64,000 nt of DNA from Burkholderiaceae bacterium (GTDB taxonomy: Bacteria; Pseudomonadota; Gammaproteobacteria; Burkholderiales; Burkholderiaceae_E): assembly GCA_027493945.1 (NCBI GenBank), contig JAOSJU010000001.1, forward strand, positions 3,282,484 through 3,346,483, given 5' to 3'. Both the position numbers and the translations under genes were made by a program. Shown one piece after another: positions 1 to 11,416 of this stretch; position 1 is the stretch's first letter, and every line of letters starts with the position of its first letter. The notes beneath the pieces are model-generated. The model had not been told where the DNA came from and did not search any database. It saw only the letters and a program-made list of their open reading frames with translations.

Positions 1-518
1 ATGATGGCCGACTTCTCGACCGCGCCGACCGCGAAGCCGGCCAGGTCGTACTCGCCGTCGGGGTACATGCCGGGCATCTCGGCGGTTTCGCCACCGATGA
101 GTGCGCAGCCGGCGAGTTCGCAACCGCGCGCGATGCCGCCCACGACGCGCGCCGCAACCTCGACGTCGAGCTTGCCGCAGGCAAAGTAGTCGAGGAAGAA
201 CAGCGGCTCGGCGCCCTGCACCAGGATGTCGTTGACGCTCATCGCGACCAGGTCGATGCCGACCGTGTCGTGGCCGTCGAGCGCGAACGCGAGCTTGAGC
301 TTCGTGCCGACGCCGTCGGTGCCCGCGACCAGCACCGGCTCGCGATAGCGCTTCGGCACCTCGAACAGCGCGCCGAAGCCGCCGATTCCGCCCAGCACCC
401 CCTCGCGCATCGTGCGCCGGGCCAGCGGCTTGATCCGGTCGACCAGCGCGTCGCCCGCGTCGATGTCGACGCCGGCGTCGCGGTAGGAAAGCGAAGAGCC
501 TGGCAGCGTGGAACCCAT
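1..518 (-). CDS. purM: Phosphoribosylformylglycinamidine cyclo-ligase (PurM), C-terminus off the window edge
   Basis: Minus-strand translation from ATG at 518: [54 protein letters not shown]...VGTKLKLAF...[16 protein letters not shown], the typical PurM N-terminus. Confidence 0.93.
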   Translation of the reverse strand, partial: MGSTLPGSSLSYRDAGVDIDAGDALVDRIKPLARRTMREGVLGGIGGFGALFEVPKRYREPVLVAGTDGVGTKLKLAFALDGHDTVGIDLVAMSVNDILVQGAEPLFFLDYFACGKLDVEVAARVVGGIARGCELAGCALIGGETAEMPGMYPDGEYDLAGFAVGAVEKSAI

Positions 519-631
519 GGCGACCCGATCCGAGGATGGCACGCCGGCGGCGGCCGATAGAATGTCGGGCTGGACGCGCCCGGCCGGGCAGGCGTCGCCC
601 CATCATCGATGCGATTGTAGCTTCTCCGGAC

Positions 632-1699
632 ATGCCCCTGACCGAGCGCCAGCGCCAGACCGCGCTGTGGACCGTCGTCGCCGCCCTGCTGGCGTGGGCG
701 CTGGTCGTGCTCGGCCCGATCCTCACGCCGTTCGCCGCGGCGGCGATCCTCGCCTACATCCTGGCACCGCCAGTGCGCTGGCTGCAGGCGCACCGCATTC
801 CGCGCCTGGCCGCGGCGCTGCTGGTGATCCTGCTGGCGCTGCTGGCGCTGCTGGCGATCCTGCTGATCCTCGTGCCGATCACGCAGCAGGAGATCGCGCT
901 GATCCGCCGCCAGTTTCCGGCGCTGGCGGCCTCGATCTCCGAGCGGCTGCTGCCGTGGCTGAACCAGACCTTCGGGCTCACGCTGAAGCTCGACATCGCG
1001 TCGCTGCGCGAGTGGCTGGCCGGCCAGCTCGCCGGCAGCGGCGAAGACTGGCTGGCCACGCTGCTGGGCTACGCGAAATCGGGCTGGGGGGCGGCGCTGC
1101 AGGTGATCGGCACCGTGTTCCTGGTGCCGGTGGTGCTGTTCTACCTGCTCACCGACTGGCCGGAGCTGGTCGCGCGTTCGCGCACGCTGATTCCGCCGCG
1201 CTGGGTCGCGCCGATCGACGAGGTGCTCGACGAGACCGACGCGCTGCTCGGCCAGTACCTGCGGGGCCAGCTGCTGGTCATGCTGTCGCTGGCGGCCTGG
1301 TTCTCGATCGCGCTGCTGGTGGCCGGGTTCGAACTCTGGCTGCCGATCGGCGTGCTCAGCGGCCTGCTGATCTTCATTCCGTACCTCGGCTTCGCTACCG
1401 GTTTCGCGTTCGCGCTGGTGGCCGGGATGCTGCAACTCGGGCCGCTCGCGGGCCTGGCCTGGGTGTCGGCGATCTACGGCATCGCGCAGGCGGTCGAGAG
1501 CACCTGGCTCACGCCGCGGCTGGTCGGCGAGCGCATCGGACTGCACCCGGTGGCGGTGATCTTCGCGCTGCTGGCCTTCGGCTCGCTGTTCGGATTCGTC
1601 GGCGTGCTGCTCGCGCTGCCGCTGGCGGCGATCACCGCGGTCGGACTGCGGCGGTTGCTGGCGGCCTGGCAGGCGAGCGAGTTCTACGGCCGTGGCTGA
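632..1699 (+). CDS. AI-2E family transporter / PerM-like permease
   Basis: ORF 536..1699; MPLTERQRQTALWTVVAALLAWALVVLGPILTPFAAAAILAYILAPPVRWL..., polytopic membrane protein with AI-2E exporter family pattern. Confidence 0.85.
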   Translation: MPLTERQRQTALWTVVAALLAWALVVLGPILTPFAAAAILAYILAPPVRWLQAHRIPRLAAALLVILLALLALLAILLILVPITQQEIALIRRQFPALAASISERLLPWLNQTFGLTLKLDIASLREWLAGQLAGSGEDWLATLLGYAKSGWGAALQVIGTVFLVPVVLFYLLTDWPELVARSRTLIPPRWVAPIDEVLDETDALLGQYLRGQLLVMLSLAAWFSIALLVAGFELWLPIGVLSGLLIFIPYLGFATGFAFALVAGMLQLGPLAGLAWVSAIYGIAQAVESTWLTPRLVGERIGLHPVAVIFALLAFGSLFGFVGVLLALPLAAITAVGLRRLLAAWQASEFYGRG

Positions 1700-1736
1700 A
1701 CTGGGGCGCCTTCTGCGCCGCTCGGCGCGTTCGCGA

Positions 1737-2035
1737 CAGGCGGCAACGGGCGGGAGCCGGGCCGATGCGATGCGATGCGGCGAGCCGACCGAAGCGCTGA
1801 CCGCGGCGGTCGGTGCTTGGCACCGACTGCCCTGCGCTGCTCGCCTCGGGGTCGTGCGGCGCAACTCGCTGCGCTCGCTTCGCGAGCTCCGCTCAGACAG
1901 GGCGCCGCAAGTCAGAAGTACGAAGCGCGCTTCGCGCGCCGACCCCGAGGCTGCGCTGCTCGGCGCCGCAGACATCGCTCCGGTCGGCTCGCCGCATCGC
2001 ATCGCATCGGCCCGGCTCCCGCCCGTTGCCGCCTG
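1737..2035. repeat. Hairpin element A: 54-bp perfect inverted arms (1737-1790 / 1982-2035) around a ~190-bp structured core
   Basis: Left arm caggcggcaacgggcgggagccgggccgatgcgatgcgatgcggcgagccgacc is the exact reverse complement of 1982-2035; core is near-identical to element B. Confidence 0.9.
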
Positions 2036-2106
2036 CCGCGATGGAGGCGTCGATGTTGTTCGCAGGAAAGACGCGGACCTTCGTCGCATGGACCACCGCA
2101 TTGACC

Positions 2107-2177
2107 GCAAAGGCGCAGGCCGACCGCCGCGGGGGCAAGCACCCGGCGCACCCGCGGCGGTCGGCCTGCGCCTTTGC
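2107..2177. repeat. Hairpin element D: 27-bp perfect inverted arms around a 17-nt loop
   Basis: gcaaaggcgcaggccgaccgccgcggg / cccgcggcggtcggcctgcgcctttgc; 2129-2149 (gcgggggcaagcacccggcgc) is identical to 8062-8082 in element C. Confidence 0.88.
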
Positions 2178-2187
2178 TTTCCCTGAC

Positions 2188-2898
2188 ATGTACCAGTTGC
2201 CGCTCGACCTGCACCGGATCGAGGCGCCGTCGCTCGACAACTTCGTGGTCGGGCGCAACGGCGAGGTGCTCGCTCAGTTGCGGCTGCTGCGCGCGGGCGC
2301 GACGCAGGGTGCGCCGGCGATGATCTATCTGTGGGGCGAGGCCGGCTGCGGGAAGACGCACCTTCTTCAGGCGCTGACGGGCGCGCAGCGGGTGCTGGGG
2401 CCCGAAGCGCCGCTGGAGGCCTTCGCCATCGACGGCGCATCGCCGGGGGCGTTGCCGCCGGGCGCGGGCCCGGCCATCCTGGCGATCGACGACTGCGAGC
2501 GCCTCGACGAGGCGCGCCAGCAGCGCGCCTTCCAGCTGATCAACCATGCGCGCGCGCGCGCCGGGACGACCGTGGTCGCGGCGGGCGCGCAGCCGCCGCT
2601 CGCGCTGGCGCTGCGCGACGACCTGCGCACGCGGCTCGGCTCGGGGCTCGTGTACCGGCTGCAGCTGCTCAGCGACGAGGAAAAAGCGGCCGTGCTCGAG
2701 CGGGTCGCCGCCGAGCGCGGCGTGGCGGTCTCCTCCGAGGTCGTGCCCCGGCTGATCGCGCACACCTCGCGCGACATCCGCGCGCTGCTGCGGCTGTTCG
2801 ACGCGCTCGACCGCCACGCCTTCGAACGCAAGCGCGCGATCACGCTGCCGCTGCTGCGCGAACTGGAGTCGGCCGGGGCGCTGATAAAATCCGGCTGA
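2188..2898 (+). CDS. hda: DnaA regulatory inactivator Hda (DnaA-like AAA+)
   Basis: MYQLPLDLHRIEAPSLDNFVVGRN...YLWGEAGCGKTHLLQAL...ILAIDDCERLDEARQQRAFQLINHA. Confidence 0.9.
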   Translation: MYQLPLDLHRIEAPSLDNFVVGRNGEVLAQLRLLRAGATQGAPAMIYLWGEAGCGKTHLLQALTGAQRVLGPEAPLEAFAIDGASPGALPPGAGPAILAIDDCERLDEARQQRAFQLINHARARAGTTVVAAGAQPPLALALRDDLRTRLGSGLVYRLQLLSDEEKAAVLERVAAERGVAVSSEVVPRLIAHTSRDIRALLRLFDALDRHAFERKRAITLPLLRELESAGALIKSG

Positions 2899-2902
2899 CA
2901 CC

Positions 2903-3617
2903 ATGCACTCGCGCGAATCCACGAGCCCCCCCGCCGGCGCAGGCGCCGGCCGCCACGCTGGCGCTGTTCGATCTCGACTACACGCTGCTGCCGATCGACA
3001 GCGACTACGAGTGGGCCCGATTCCTGATCCGGCTCGGCGTCGTCGACGGCGAGGAATACGAGCGCCGCAACGACCTGTTCTTCGACCAGTACCACGCGGG
3101 CACGCTCGACATCCATGAATTCCTGGCGTTCCAGCTCGCACCGCTGGCCGCGCACCCGCGCAGCCAGCTCGACGCCTGGCACCGCCGGTTCATGGACGAA
3201 GTGATCGCTCCGGCGCTCCGGCCGAAGGCGCGCGCGCTGGTCGACGGCCACCGCGAACGCGGCGACCTGTGCGCGATCGTCACCGCGACCAACGAATTCG
3301 TCACCGCGCCGATCGCGCGCGCCTTCGGCATCGAGCACCTGATCGCCACCGGCGTCGAGCAGGACGCGGGCCGCTACACCGGCCGGCCGCGCGGCACGCC
3401 GTCGTTCCGCGAGGGCAAGGTACGACGCACCGACGAGTGGCTCGCCTCGCTTGGCCGAGACTGGAACGGTTTCGCGCGCTCGTACTTCTACAGCGACTCG
3501 GTGAACGACATTCCGCTGCTCGAGCGCGTCACCGACCCGATCGCCACCAACCCCGACCCGCGGCTGGCCGCCCTCGCCGGCGAACGCGGCTGGCCCGTCG
3601 TCAGGCTGTTCGAATGA
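2903..3617 (+). CDS. HAD-IB family phosphatase (SerB-like); apparent frameshift in the poly-C tract near 2930
   Basis: ATG at 2903 ([10 protein letters not shown]) shifts into the frame encoding [26 protein letters not shown]...[32 protein letters not shown]. Confidence 0.82.
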
Positions 3618-5059
3618 TCAGGAAGCTGATCGACCGGATCCTGAACCGCAAGGCGCCACGCGCCGCGGTGCGCGGCCGGCCCAAGTCGTATCCGGGCTCG
3701 GCGCACGGTGTGCGCATCGAGGACGTCTCCGATGCGGCGATGCGCACCTGCCGCACGCTGCAACAGGCCGGCTTCAAGGCCTACGTCGTCGGCGGCGGCG
3801 TGCGCGACCTGATGCTCGGCCTGAAGCCGAAAGACTTCGACGTGGCCACCGACGCCACGCCCGACCAGGTGCGCGGCCTGTTCCGGCGCTCGCGCATCAT
3901 CGGGCGGCGCTTCCAGATCGTGCACGTGATGTTCGGCCGCGAAACCATCGAAGTCTCGACCTTCCGGGCGATCCAGGACGAAGCCGAGACCGACGAGCAT
4001 GGCCGCGTGCTGCGCGACAACGTCTGGGGCACGCAGGCCGAGGACGCGGCGCGGCGCGACTTCACGATCAACGCGCTCTACTACGACCCGGTGGCCGACA
4101 CGATCCTCGACTACCACAACGGGGTGCGCGACCTCGAGCACAAGACCCTGCGCATGATCGGCGACCCGACGGCGCGCTTCCGCGAAGACCCGGTGCGGAT
4201 GCTGCGCGTGGCGCGCTTCACCGGCAAGCTCGGCTTCAGGATCGAGCCGAAGACCCGCAAGCCGATCCGCGAGCTGGCGAACCTCGTCCACAACGTGCCG
4301 GCGGCGCGGCTGTTCGACGAGATGCTCAAGCTGCTGCTGTCGGGCCATGCGATGGCCTGCCTGCAGGAGCTGCGCCGCGAAGGCCTGCACCACGGCCTGC
4401 TGCCGATGCTCGACCTGATCCTCGAGCAGCCCGACGACGAGCGATTCGTCACCGCGGCGCTCGACGCCACCGACGCGCGCGTGCGCGCCGGCAAGACCAC
4501 CTCGCCCGGCTTCCTGTTCGCGGCGCTGCTCTGGCAGCCGGTGCGCGTGCGCTGGCAGGCCGGTGTCGCGCGCGGCGAGCATTCGATCCCGGCGCTCGGC
4601 GCGGCAATCGATTCGGTGCTCGACGAGCAGGCCGAGCGAATCGCCATCCAGCGCCGCTTCATCGCCGACATGCGCGAGATCTGGATGATGCAGGCGCGCT
4701 TCGAGCGCCGCATTGGCCGCTCGCCGCACACGCTGGTCGCGCACCCGCGCTATCGCGCCGCCTGGGATTTCCTTCAGCTGCGCTGCCAGTCTGGCGAGGC
4801 GCCGGCCGAGTTCGCCGACTGGTGGCGCGCGTTCGCCGAGGCCGACGCCGACGAGCGCAAGACGATGCAGGCGCAACTGCCCAAGGCCGCCGGCGGCGCC
4901 GCGAAGAAGCGCCGCCGCCGCAGCGGCAGCCGGCGCGGCGGCGCGCGCGAAGAGGCCGGCGGCGCCAGTGGCGCCGAGACTGCCGAGGCACCCGCACCCT
5001 CCGCGAGCGACGCCACCGCGGCAACGCCGCCGCCACCCGGGCCGAAGGCCGCGGCGTGA
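3614..5059 (+). CDS. pcnB: Polynucleotide adenylyltransferase (poly(A) polymerase I)
   Basis: [10 protein letters not shown]...[53 protein letters not shown]; basic C-terminal tail. Confidence 0.92.
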   Translation: MIRKLIDRILNRKAPRAAVRGRPKSYPGSAHGVRIEDVSDAAMRTCRTLQQAGFKAYVVGGGVRDLMLGLKPKDFDVATDATPDQVRGLFRRSRIIGRRFQIVHVMFGRETIEVSTFRAIQDEAETDEHGRVLRDNVWGTQAEDAARRDFTINALYYDPVADTILDYHNGVRDLEHKTLRMIGDPTARFREDPVRMLRVARFTGKLGFRIEPKTRKPIRELANLVHNVPAARLFDEMLKLLLSGHAMACLQELRREGLHHGLLPMLDLILEQPDDERFVTAALDATDARVRAGKTTSPGFLFAALLWQPVRVRWQAGVARGEHSIPALGAAIDSVLDEQAERIAIQRRFIADMREIWMMQARFERRIGRSPHTLVAHPRYRAAWDFLQLRCQSGEAPAEFADWWRAFAEADADERKTMQAQLPKAAGGAAKKRRRRSGSRRGGAREEAGGASGAETAEAPAPSASDATAATPPPPGPKAAA

Positions 5060-5589
5060 TGGCCGCGATGCGCGCCTGGATCGGCCTCGGCGCGAACCTC
5101 GGCGACGCCGCCGGCACGCTCGCCCGGGCGGTCGATGCGATCGACGCGCTGCCTTCCACCAGGGTCGTTCGCGTCTCGTCGCTGTACCGCAGCGCGCCGG
5201 TCGATGCGCAGGGCCCCGACTTCGTCAACGCGGCCGCCGAGATCGAGACCGCGCTGTCGCCCTCCGCGCTGCTCGCGCGGCTGCTGGCGATCGAGGCCGC
5301 CGAGGGCCGGCTGCGTCCATACCGCAACGCCCCGCGCACGCTCGACCTCGACCTGCTGCTCGCCAGCGACGCCGACGGGCCGCTGCGCATCGACACGCCA
5401 TCGCTCGCGCTGCCGCATCCGCGCATGCACCTGCGCGCGTTCGTGCTCGCGCCGCTGGCCGAGCTCGACGCGCAGTTGGCCGTGCCCGGCCACGGCCGCG
5501 TCGCCGACCTGCTCGCCGCCTGCGCCGTCCAGCGCATCGAGCGAATCGGTGCCATGCCCCGGCGCATGCCGGCCGCCGCTCCACGATGA
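5059..5589 (+). CDS. folK: 2-amino-4-hydroxy-6-hydroxymethyldihydropteridine diphosphokinase
   Basis: [10 protein letters not shown]...SSLYRSAPV...[13 protein letters not shown]...RTLDLDLLL...[16 protein letters not shown]. Confidence 0.93.
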   Translation: MAAMRAWIGLGANLGDAAGTLARAVDAIDALPSTRVVRVSSLYRSAPVDAQGPDFVNAAAEIETALSPSALLARLLAIEAAEGRLRPYRNAPRTLDLDLLLASDADGPLRIDTPSLALPHPRMHLRAFVLAPLAELDAQLAVPGHGRVADLLAACAVQRIERIGAMPRRMPAAAPR

Positions 5590-5933
5590 ACCTGCCGATT
5601 CCGCTGCAGACGGTGGGACTGCTCGTGGCCTCGAACGTCTTCATGACGATCGCCTGGTACGCCCACCTGAAAGACCTTGCCACCCGGCCGTGGTGGTTCG
5701 CGGCGCTCGCGAGCTGGGGCATCGCGTTGTTCGAGTATCTGCTGCAAGTGCCGGCCAACCGGATCGGCTACGGCCACTTCACGCTGCCGCAGCTGAAGAT
5801 CGTGCAGGAGGTGATCACGCTGACGGTGTTCGTGCCGTTCGCGGTGTTCTACATGAACCAGCCGGTCAAGCTCGATTACCTGTGGGCCGCGCTGTGCATG
5901 CTGGGCGCCGTCTACTTCATCTTCCGCTCATGA
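5586..5933 (+). CDS. DMT family protein (DUF486)
   Basis: [30 protein letters not shown]...[37 protein letters not shown]. Confidence 0.85.
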   Translation: MNLPIPLQTVGLLVASNVFMTIAWYAHLKDLATRPWWFAALASWGIALFEYLLQVPANRIGYGHFTLPQLKIVQEVITLTVFVPFAVFYMNQPVKLDYLWAALCMLGAVYFIFRS

Positions 5934-6595
5934 CGTCCGCTCATTCCACGACCTCCCCCGTTCGCGAAGTACCGGCACATCGTGGTCGAAGGCCCGATCG
6001 GCGCCGGCAAGACTTCGCTCGCGCGCAAGCTCGCCGAGCGCTTCGCCGCGCAGCCGGTGCTCGAAGACCCGCTGGGCAATCCGTTCCTCGAGCGCTTCTA
6101 TCGCGACAGCCGCCGCTACGCGCTGCCCACCCAGCTGTTCTTCCTGTTCCAGCGCGTCAACCAGCTGCGCGACCTCGCCCAGCACGACCTGTTCTCGCAG
6201 GCGATGGTCGGCGACTTCCTGCTCGACAAGGATCCCCTGTTCGCGCGGCTCACGCTCGACGACGACGAGCTCAGGCTGTACCAGCAGATCTTCGACAGCC
6301 TGCGCCCGCAGGCGCCGACGCCCGACCTCGTGGTCTACCTGCAGGCGCAGCCCGACACGCTGGTCAGGCGCGTGCACGAACGCGGCCTGCCGATGGAGGC
6401 CGGCATCTCCGAAACCTACCTGCGCGCGCTCGCCGACGCGTACAGTCGCTTCTTCCACCACTTCGACGCCGCGCCGCTGCTGATCGTGAACACCGAGCAC
6501 CTGAATCCGATCGAGCGCGAGGACGACTTCGCGACCCTGGTGCGCCAGCTCGACGAGATGCGCGGCCGGCGCAGCTTCTTCAGCTGGGAGAGTAA
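5930..6595 (+). CDS. Deoxynucleoside (deoxyguanosine/deoxyadenosine) kinase family protein; apparent frameshift near 5955-5970, 3' end uncertain
   Basis: KYRHIVVEGPIGAGKTSLARKLAERFAAQPVLEDPLGNPFLERFYRDSRRYALPTQLFFLFQR; ORF 5982..6710 would overrun panC. Confidence 0.78.
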   Translation: MTSAHSTTSPVREVPAHRGRRPDRRRQDFARAQARRALRRAAGARRPAGQSVPRALLSRQPPLRAAHPAVLPVPARQPAARPRPARPVLAGDGRRLPARQGSPVRAAHARRRRAQAVPADLRQPAPAGADARPRGLPAGAARHAGQARARTRPADGGRHLRNLPARARRRVQSLLPPLRRRAAADREHRAPESDRARGRLRDPGAPARRDARPAQLLQLGE

Positions 6596-7447
<852 letters not shown>

Positions 7448-7461
7448 GGGGGCGTCGCGGT

Positions 7462-7776
7462 ATTCGGCGGGGAATCGGGCTGCGGAACCGGTAGGCCCTG
7501 GGCCGGGCAGAGCGGGTCGCAATGGGGCGATGACGACGGCGGTCGGTGCTACGCACCGACTCCCCTGCGCGGCTCGCCTCGGGGTCGTGCGGCGCAACTC
7601 GCTACGCTCGCTTCGCGAGCTCCGCTCGGACAGGGCGCCGCAAGCCAGAAGTACGAAGCGCGCTTCGCGCGCCGACCCCGAGGCTGCACTGCTCGGCGCC
7701 GCCGACATCGCCCCATTGCGACCCGCTCTGCCCGGCCCAGGGCCTACCGGTTCCGCAGCCCGATTCCCCGCCGAAT
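7462..7776. repeat. Hairpin element B: 71-bp perfect inverted arms (7462-7532 / 7706-7776) around a ~173-bp core homologous to element A
   Basis: attcggcggggaatcgggctgcggaaccggtaggccctgggccgggcagagcgggtcgcaatggggcgatg is the exact reverse complement of 7706-7776; arms unrelated to those of A. Confidence 0.92.
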
Positions 7777-7856
7777 GCCGCTCATGCAACGTGAGTGGTG
7801 CGCGGGACGAAGACGCGGCTCTTGCTCACGAACACCGCGACGGTGACGGCGAATGC

Positions 7857-8126
7857 GCGGGCGAAGGGCCGACTGGCGGGGGCACCGCCGGCCACTGGCG
7901 CGCCTTGTGCGCAGCCGAGAAGCGCAGCCGCATCGGCGGCGCGCGCAGCGCGCTTCGTCCATCATTCTCGCGGCGATTGTCCGAGCGCAGCTCGCGTAGC
8001 GAGCGTAGCGAGTTTCGCCGCGCCAGCCGGTGCGGCGAGCATCGCAGGGCACCCCCGCGCAGCGGGGGCAAGCACCCGGCGCGCCAGTGGCCGACGGCGT
8101 CTCCCGCCAGTCGGCCCTTCGCCCGC
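7857..8126. repeat. Hairpin element C: split inverted arms (24 nt 7857-7880 / 8103-8126 and 15 nt 7890-7904 / 8078-8092) around a divergent, oppositely oriented core
   Basis: gcgggcgaagggccgactggcggg...ggccactggcgcgcc pairs with ggcgcgccagtggcc...cccgccagtcggcccttcgcccgc; core aligns to the reverse complement of cores A and B. Confidence 0.82.
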
Positions 8127-8186
8127 ACATTTGCCAGCGCAGACCTTCAGGCCGCGCGAGCAGCGTCGCCGCGGAGTGCCGCCCGC

Positions 8187-9218
8187 TTACGCGTCGCCGT
8201 AGCCCTGCGGGTTCGACTGCTGCCAGCGCCAGGCGTCGGCGCACATCCGCTCGATGCCCAGCGCCGCGCGCCAGCCGAGCAGGCTCGCGGCCACGGACGG
8301 ATCGGCATAGCAGGCCGCGATGTCGCCGGGTCGTCGATCGACGATCCGGTAAGGCACCTTCCGGCCGCTGGCCCTCTCGAATGCTTGCACCAGCTCGAGC
8401 ACCGAATAGCCGGAGCCGGTGCCCAGGTTCACGGTGAACGCGCCCGGATGCGCGAACAGCCGCTCGAGCGCCGCGAGGTGGCCGCGCGCCAGGTCGACCA
8501 CGTGAATGTAGTCGCGCACGCCGGTGCCGTCGGGCGTCGGCCAGTCGCCGCCGAACACGGACAGCTGCGGCAGGCGCCCGACCGCCACCTGGCTCACGAA
8601 CGGCATCAGGTTGTTCGGCATCCCGCGCGGATCCTCGCCGATCAGCCCGCTTTCGTGCGCGCCTACCGGATTGAAATAACGCAGCGCTCCGATCGACCAC
8701 TGCGGGTCGGCGAGCGCGAGGTCGCCGAGGATCGACTCGATCATCAGCTTCGTGCGCCCGTAGGGGTTGGTCGGGCCGGTGCGCGCGTCCTCGGCGATCG
8801 GCACTCGCTCGGGGTCGCCGTAGACGGTCGCCGACGAGCTGAAGACGATGCGGCGCACACGGGCGGCGGCCATGGCGCGCAGCAGCGTCACCGTCCCGGC
8901 GACGTTGTTGTCGTAGTAGTCGAGCGGTTGCGCCACCGACTCCCCCACTGCCTTCAGGCCGGCGAAGTGGATCACCGCGTCGAAGCGCCGCGATCCCAGC
9001 AGTGCCGCCAGCGCCGCCGCGTCGCGGATGTCGGCACGCACCAGCGGCGCCTCGCGGCCGGTGATGCGCGCGACACGACGCAGCGACTCCGCGCTGGCGT
9101 TGCAGAGGTTGTCCAGCACGGTCACCTCCCAGCCCGCCTGCAGCAATTCGAGCACGGTGTGCGAGCCGATGTAGCCCGCGCCCCCGGTCACCAGTACCTG
9201 CCGCCCCCCGTCGCCCAA
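8187..9218 (-). CDS. galE: UDP-glucose 4-epimerase
   Basis: [39 protein letters not shown]...[11 protein letters not shown]...[10 protein letters not shown]...[11 protein letters not shown]...[12 protein letters not shown]; likely TTG start. Confidence 0.93.
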   Translation of the reverse strand: MGDGGRQVLVTGGAGYIGSHTVLELLQAGWEVTVLDNLCNASAESLRRVARITGREAPLVRADIRDAAALAALLGSRRFDAVIHFAGLKAVGESVAQPLDYYDNNVAGTVTLLRAMAAARVRRIVFSSSATVYGDPERVPIAEDARTGPTNPYGRTKLMIESILGDLALADPQWSIGALRYFNPVGAHESGLIGEDPRGMPNNLMPFVSQVAVGRLPQLSVFGGDWPTPDGTGVRDYIHVVDLARGHLAALERLFAHPGAFTVNLGTGSGYSVLELVQAFERASGRKVPYRIVDRRPGDIAACYADPSVAASLLGWRAALGIERMCADAWRWQQSNPQGYGDA

Positions 9219-9333
9219 GGTTCCTCCCGCCTTCCGGTCGCGCGGATGCGCGCGTGTGCCCGAAGTCTCGCATGCCGGCACGACTGTGCCCGTACAATTG
9301 TTCTCATTCAGTTCAACGCGGATCCTGGCGACC

Positions 9334-10767
9334 ATGCTCATCCCGGTCATCCTCTCCGGCGGCGCCGGCACGCGGCTGTGGCCGGTGTCGCGCGAGGCGT
9401 TTCCGAAGCCGTTCATGAAGCTGGGCGGCGAGTTCAGCCTGCTGCAGCGCACGCTCAGGCGCTCGCTCCCGCTGGCCGACGGGCATCTCGCGGCGATCGT
9501 CACCAACGCCGAGTATTTCTTCCGCACGCGCGAGGAGATCGACACGCTGCCGGCCGCCGCGGACCAGCGCATCGTGCAACTGCTCGAGCCGGCCGGGCGC
9601 AATACCGCCCCGGCGATCGCGATGGCGGCGCTGTGGGCGCAATCGATCGACCCCGCGGCCACGTTGCTGGTGCTGCCCGCCGATCATCTCATTCCCGACG
9701 AAGCGGCCTTCCAGGAGAGCGCCCGCCGGGCGGCCGCACTCGCCGAGCGCGGCGCGATCGTGCTGTTCGGCATTCGCCCCACCGCTCCGGAAACCGGTTT
9801 CGGCTACATCGAGACCGGCGACGCGCTGCCCGGCCATGCGCTGAAGGTGCGCCGTTTCGTCGAGAAGCCCGACGCCGCACGGGCGACGCAGTTCCTCGCC
9901 GCAGGCAACTTCGTCTGGAACAGCGGCATGTTCTGCTTCGGCGCGAAGACGATCCTGGACGCGATGCAGACGCACGCCCCCGAAGTGCTCGCCGGCGCGC
10001 GCGCCGCATGGGAGGCGAGCCGCGGCAACGCCACCGGGCAGAAGCTGCCGATCGCCGCGGAGCCCTTCGCGGCCTGCCCGAGCATCTCGATCGACTATGC
10101 GGTGATGGAGAAGGCCGACGGCGTCGTCGTGCTGCCGTCGCGCTTCGTCTGGAGCGACATCGGCTCCTGGAAGGCGGTTTCCGAGCAGCTCGAACCCGAC
10201 GCCGACGGCAACACCACGCTGGGCGAGACGATGCTCGTGGACGCGAAGAACACGCACATCCAGAGCGAGGACCGGCTGGTCGCGGCGGTGGGCGTCGAGA
10301 ACCTGCTGGTGGTCGACACGCCCGACGCGCTGCTGGTCGCCAGCAAGGACGCGAGCCAGCAGGTGAAGGAGATCGTCGGCCGGCTGAAATCGAAAGGGCA
10401 CGAGGCGGCCCGGCTGCACCGCACCGTCGCGCGGCCGTGGGGCACGTACACGGTGCTCCAGGAAGGCCCGCGCTTCAAGATCAAGCGCATCGAGGTCAAG
10501 CCGAAGCAGACGCTGTCGCTGCAGATGCACCATCATCGCAGCGAGCACTGGATCGTGGTGTCCGGCACGGCGAAGGTTAGTTGCGACGAGCGCTCGTTCC
10601 TGGTCGCGGCCAACGAATCCACCTACATTCCGATCGGCTCGAAGCACCGGCTGGAGAATCCCGGCGTCGTCGACCGGGTGATGATCGAGGTCCAGTGCGG
10701 CGACTATCTCGGTGAGGACGACATCGTGCGCTTCGAGGACGCCTACGGTCGCACCCCGCCCGCCTGA
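9334..10767 (+). CDS. manC: Mannose-1-phosphate guanylyltransferase / mannose-6-phosphate isomerase
   Basis: [27 protein letters not shown]...[11 protein letters not shown]...[10 protein letters not shown]...[49 protein letters not shown]. Confidence 0.93.
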   Translation: MLIPVILSGGAGTRLWPVSREAFPKPFMKLGGEFSLLQRTLRRSLPLADGHLAAIVTNAEYFFRTREEIDTLPAAADQRIVQLLEPAGRNTAPAIAMAALWAQSIDPAATLLVLPADHLIPDEAAFQESARRAAALAERGAIVLFGIRPTAPETGFGYIETGDALPGHALKVRRFVEKPDAARATQFLAAGNFVWNSGMFCFGAKTILDAMQTHAPEVLAGARAAWEASRGNATGQKLPIAAEPFAACPSISIDYAVMEKADGVVVLPSRFVWSDIGSWKAVSEQLEPDADGNTTLGETMLVDAKNTHIQSEDRLVAAVGVENLLVVDTPDALLVASKDASQQVKEIVGRLKSKGHEAARLHRTVARPWGTYTVLQEGPRFKIKRIEVKPKQTLSLQMHHHRSEHWIVVSGTAKVSCDERSFLVAANESTYIPIGSKHRLENPGVVDRVMIEVQCGDYLGEDDIVRFEDAYGRTPPA

Positions 10768-10769
10768 AC

Positions 10770-11352
10770 GCGCCCGCCGGCCGGCGACGCCGAAGGCGCG
10801 CTGGTTCTACGCGCTGCGCCCCGACGCCGCCGCGGCGGCGCGCCTGGGCGCGCTCGCCGCACGGCTGGCCGCGAGCCTGGGGGCCGGCCGCTGGCGGCCG
10901 GCGACATCCACCTCACGCTGGTCTTCGTCGGCGAGCGCCCGGCTGCCGACGAACCGAGGCTGGCCGGCGCGCTCGCGGGCATCGATTCGAGCTGGCCCGC
11001 GCTGGCGCTGACCCGTCTGGGCAGCTTCGGACGCGGGCTGTACTGGGTCGGCCCCGCCCATCCGCAAGGCGCGACCGCCGGCGACGCGACCGACGGCAGT
11101 GCGCCGCCCTGGCCGGCCGCGCTCGCCGCACAGCTGCAGCAGCGGCTGCGCGAGGCGGGCATCGCCTTCGACGAGCGCGCGCTGCACCTGCATGCGACGC
11201 TGCTTCGCGGCGCGCGCCGCGATGTGCGCCTCGGGCTCGAGGCTTTCGCCGACGCGCTGCCGATCGAATCGTCCCGCTGGACGCTGGCGCTGGGCTGCTC
11301 CGATGCCGGTTCGACGCCGCAGCGCCGCTATCGCTGGCGCGAGGCCCGATAG
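10770..11352 (+). CDS. thpR: RNA 2',3'-cyclic phosphodiesterase / 2'-5' RNA ligase family (ThpR-like); apparent frameshift near 10893
   Basis: PKARWFYALRPDAAAAARLG... then in another frame GDIHLTLVFVGERPAADEPRLAGALAG...ALHLHATLLRGAR (two HxT motifs). Confidence 0.72.
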
Positions 11353-11416
11353 CCGACCCGGCCGCCGCGTGCCACTGTCACCGGCCCGTCATCTGCAAGT
11401 CATAAAATCCGGCTCC

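Noticed and set aside
239-2440. 733-aa minus-strand ORF
   Set aside because: Antisense to the AI-2E transporter and hda, Arg/Ala-rich composition typical of spurious high-GC ORFs; it also runs through hairpin elements A and D.
7530-10580. 1016-aa plus-strand ORF
   Set aside because: Runs through elements B and C, antisense to galE and out of frame with manC; not a plausible gene.
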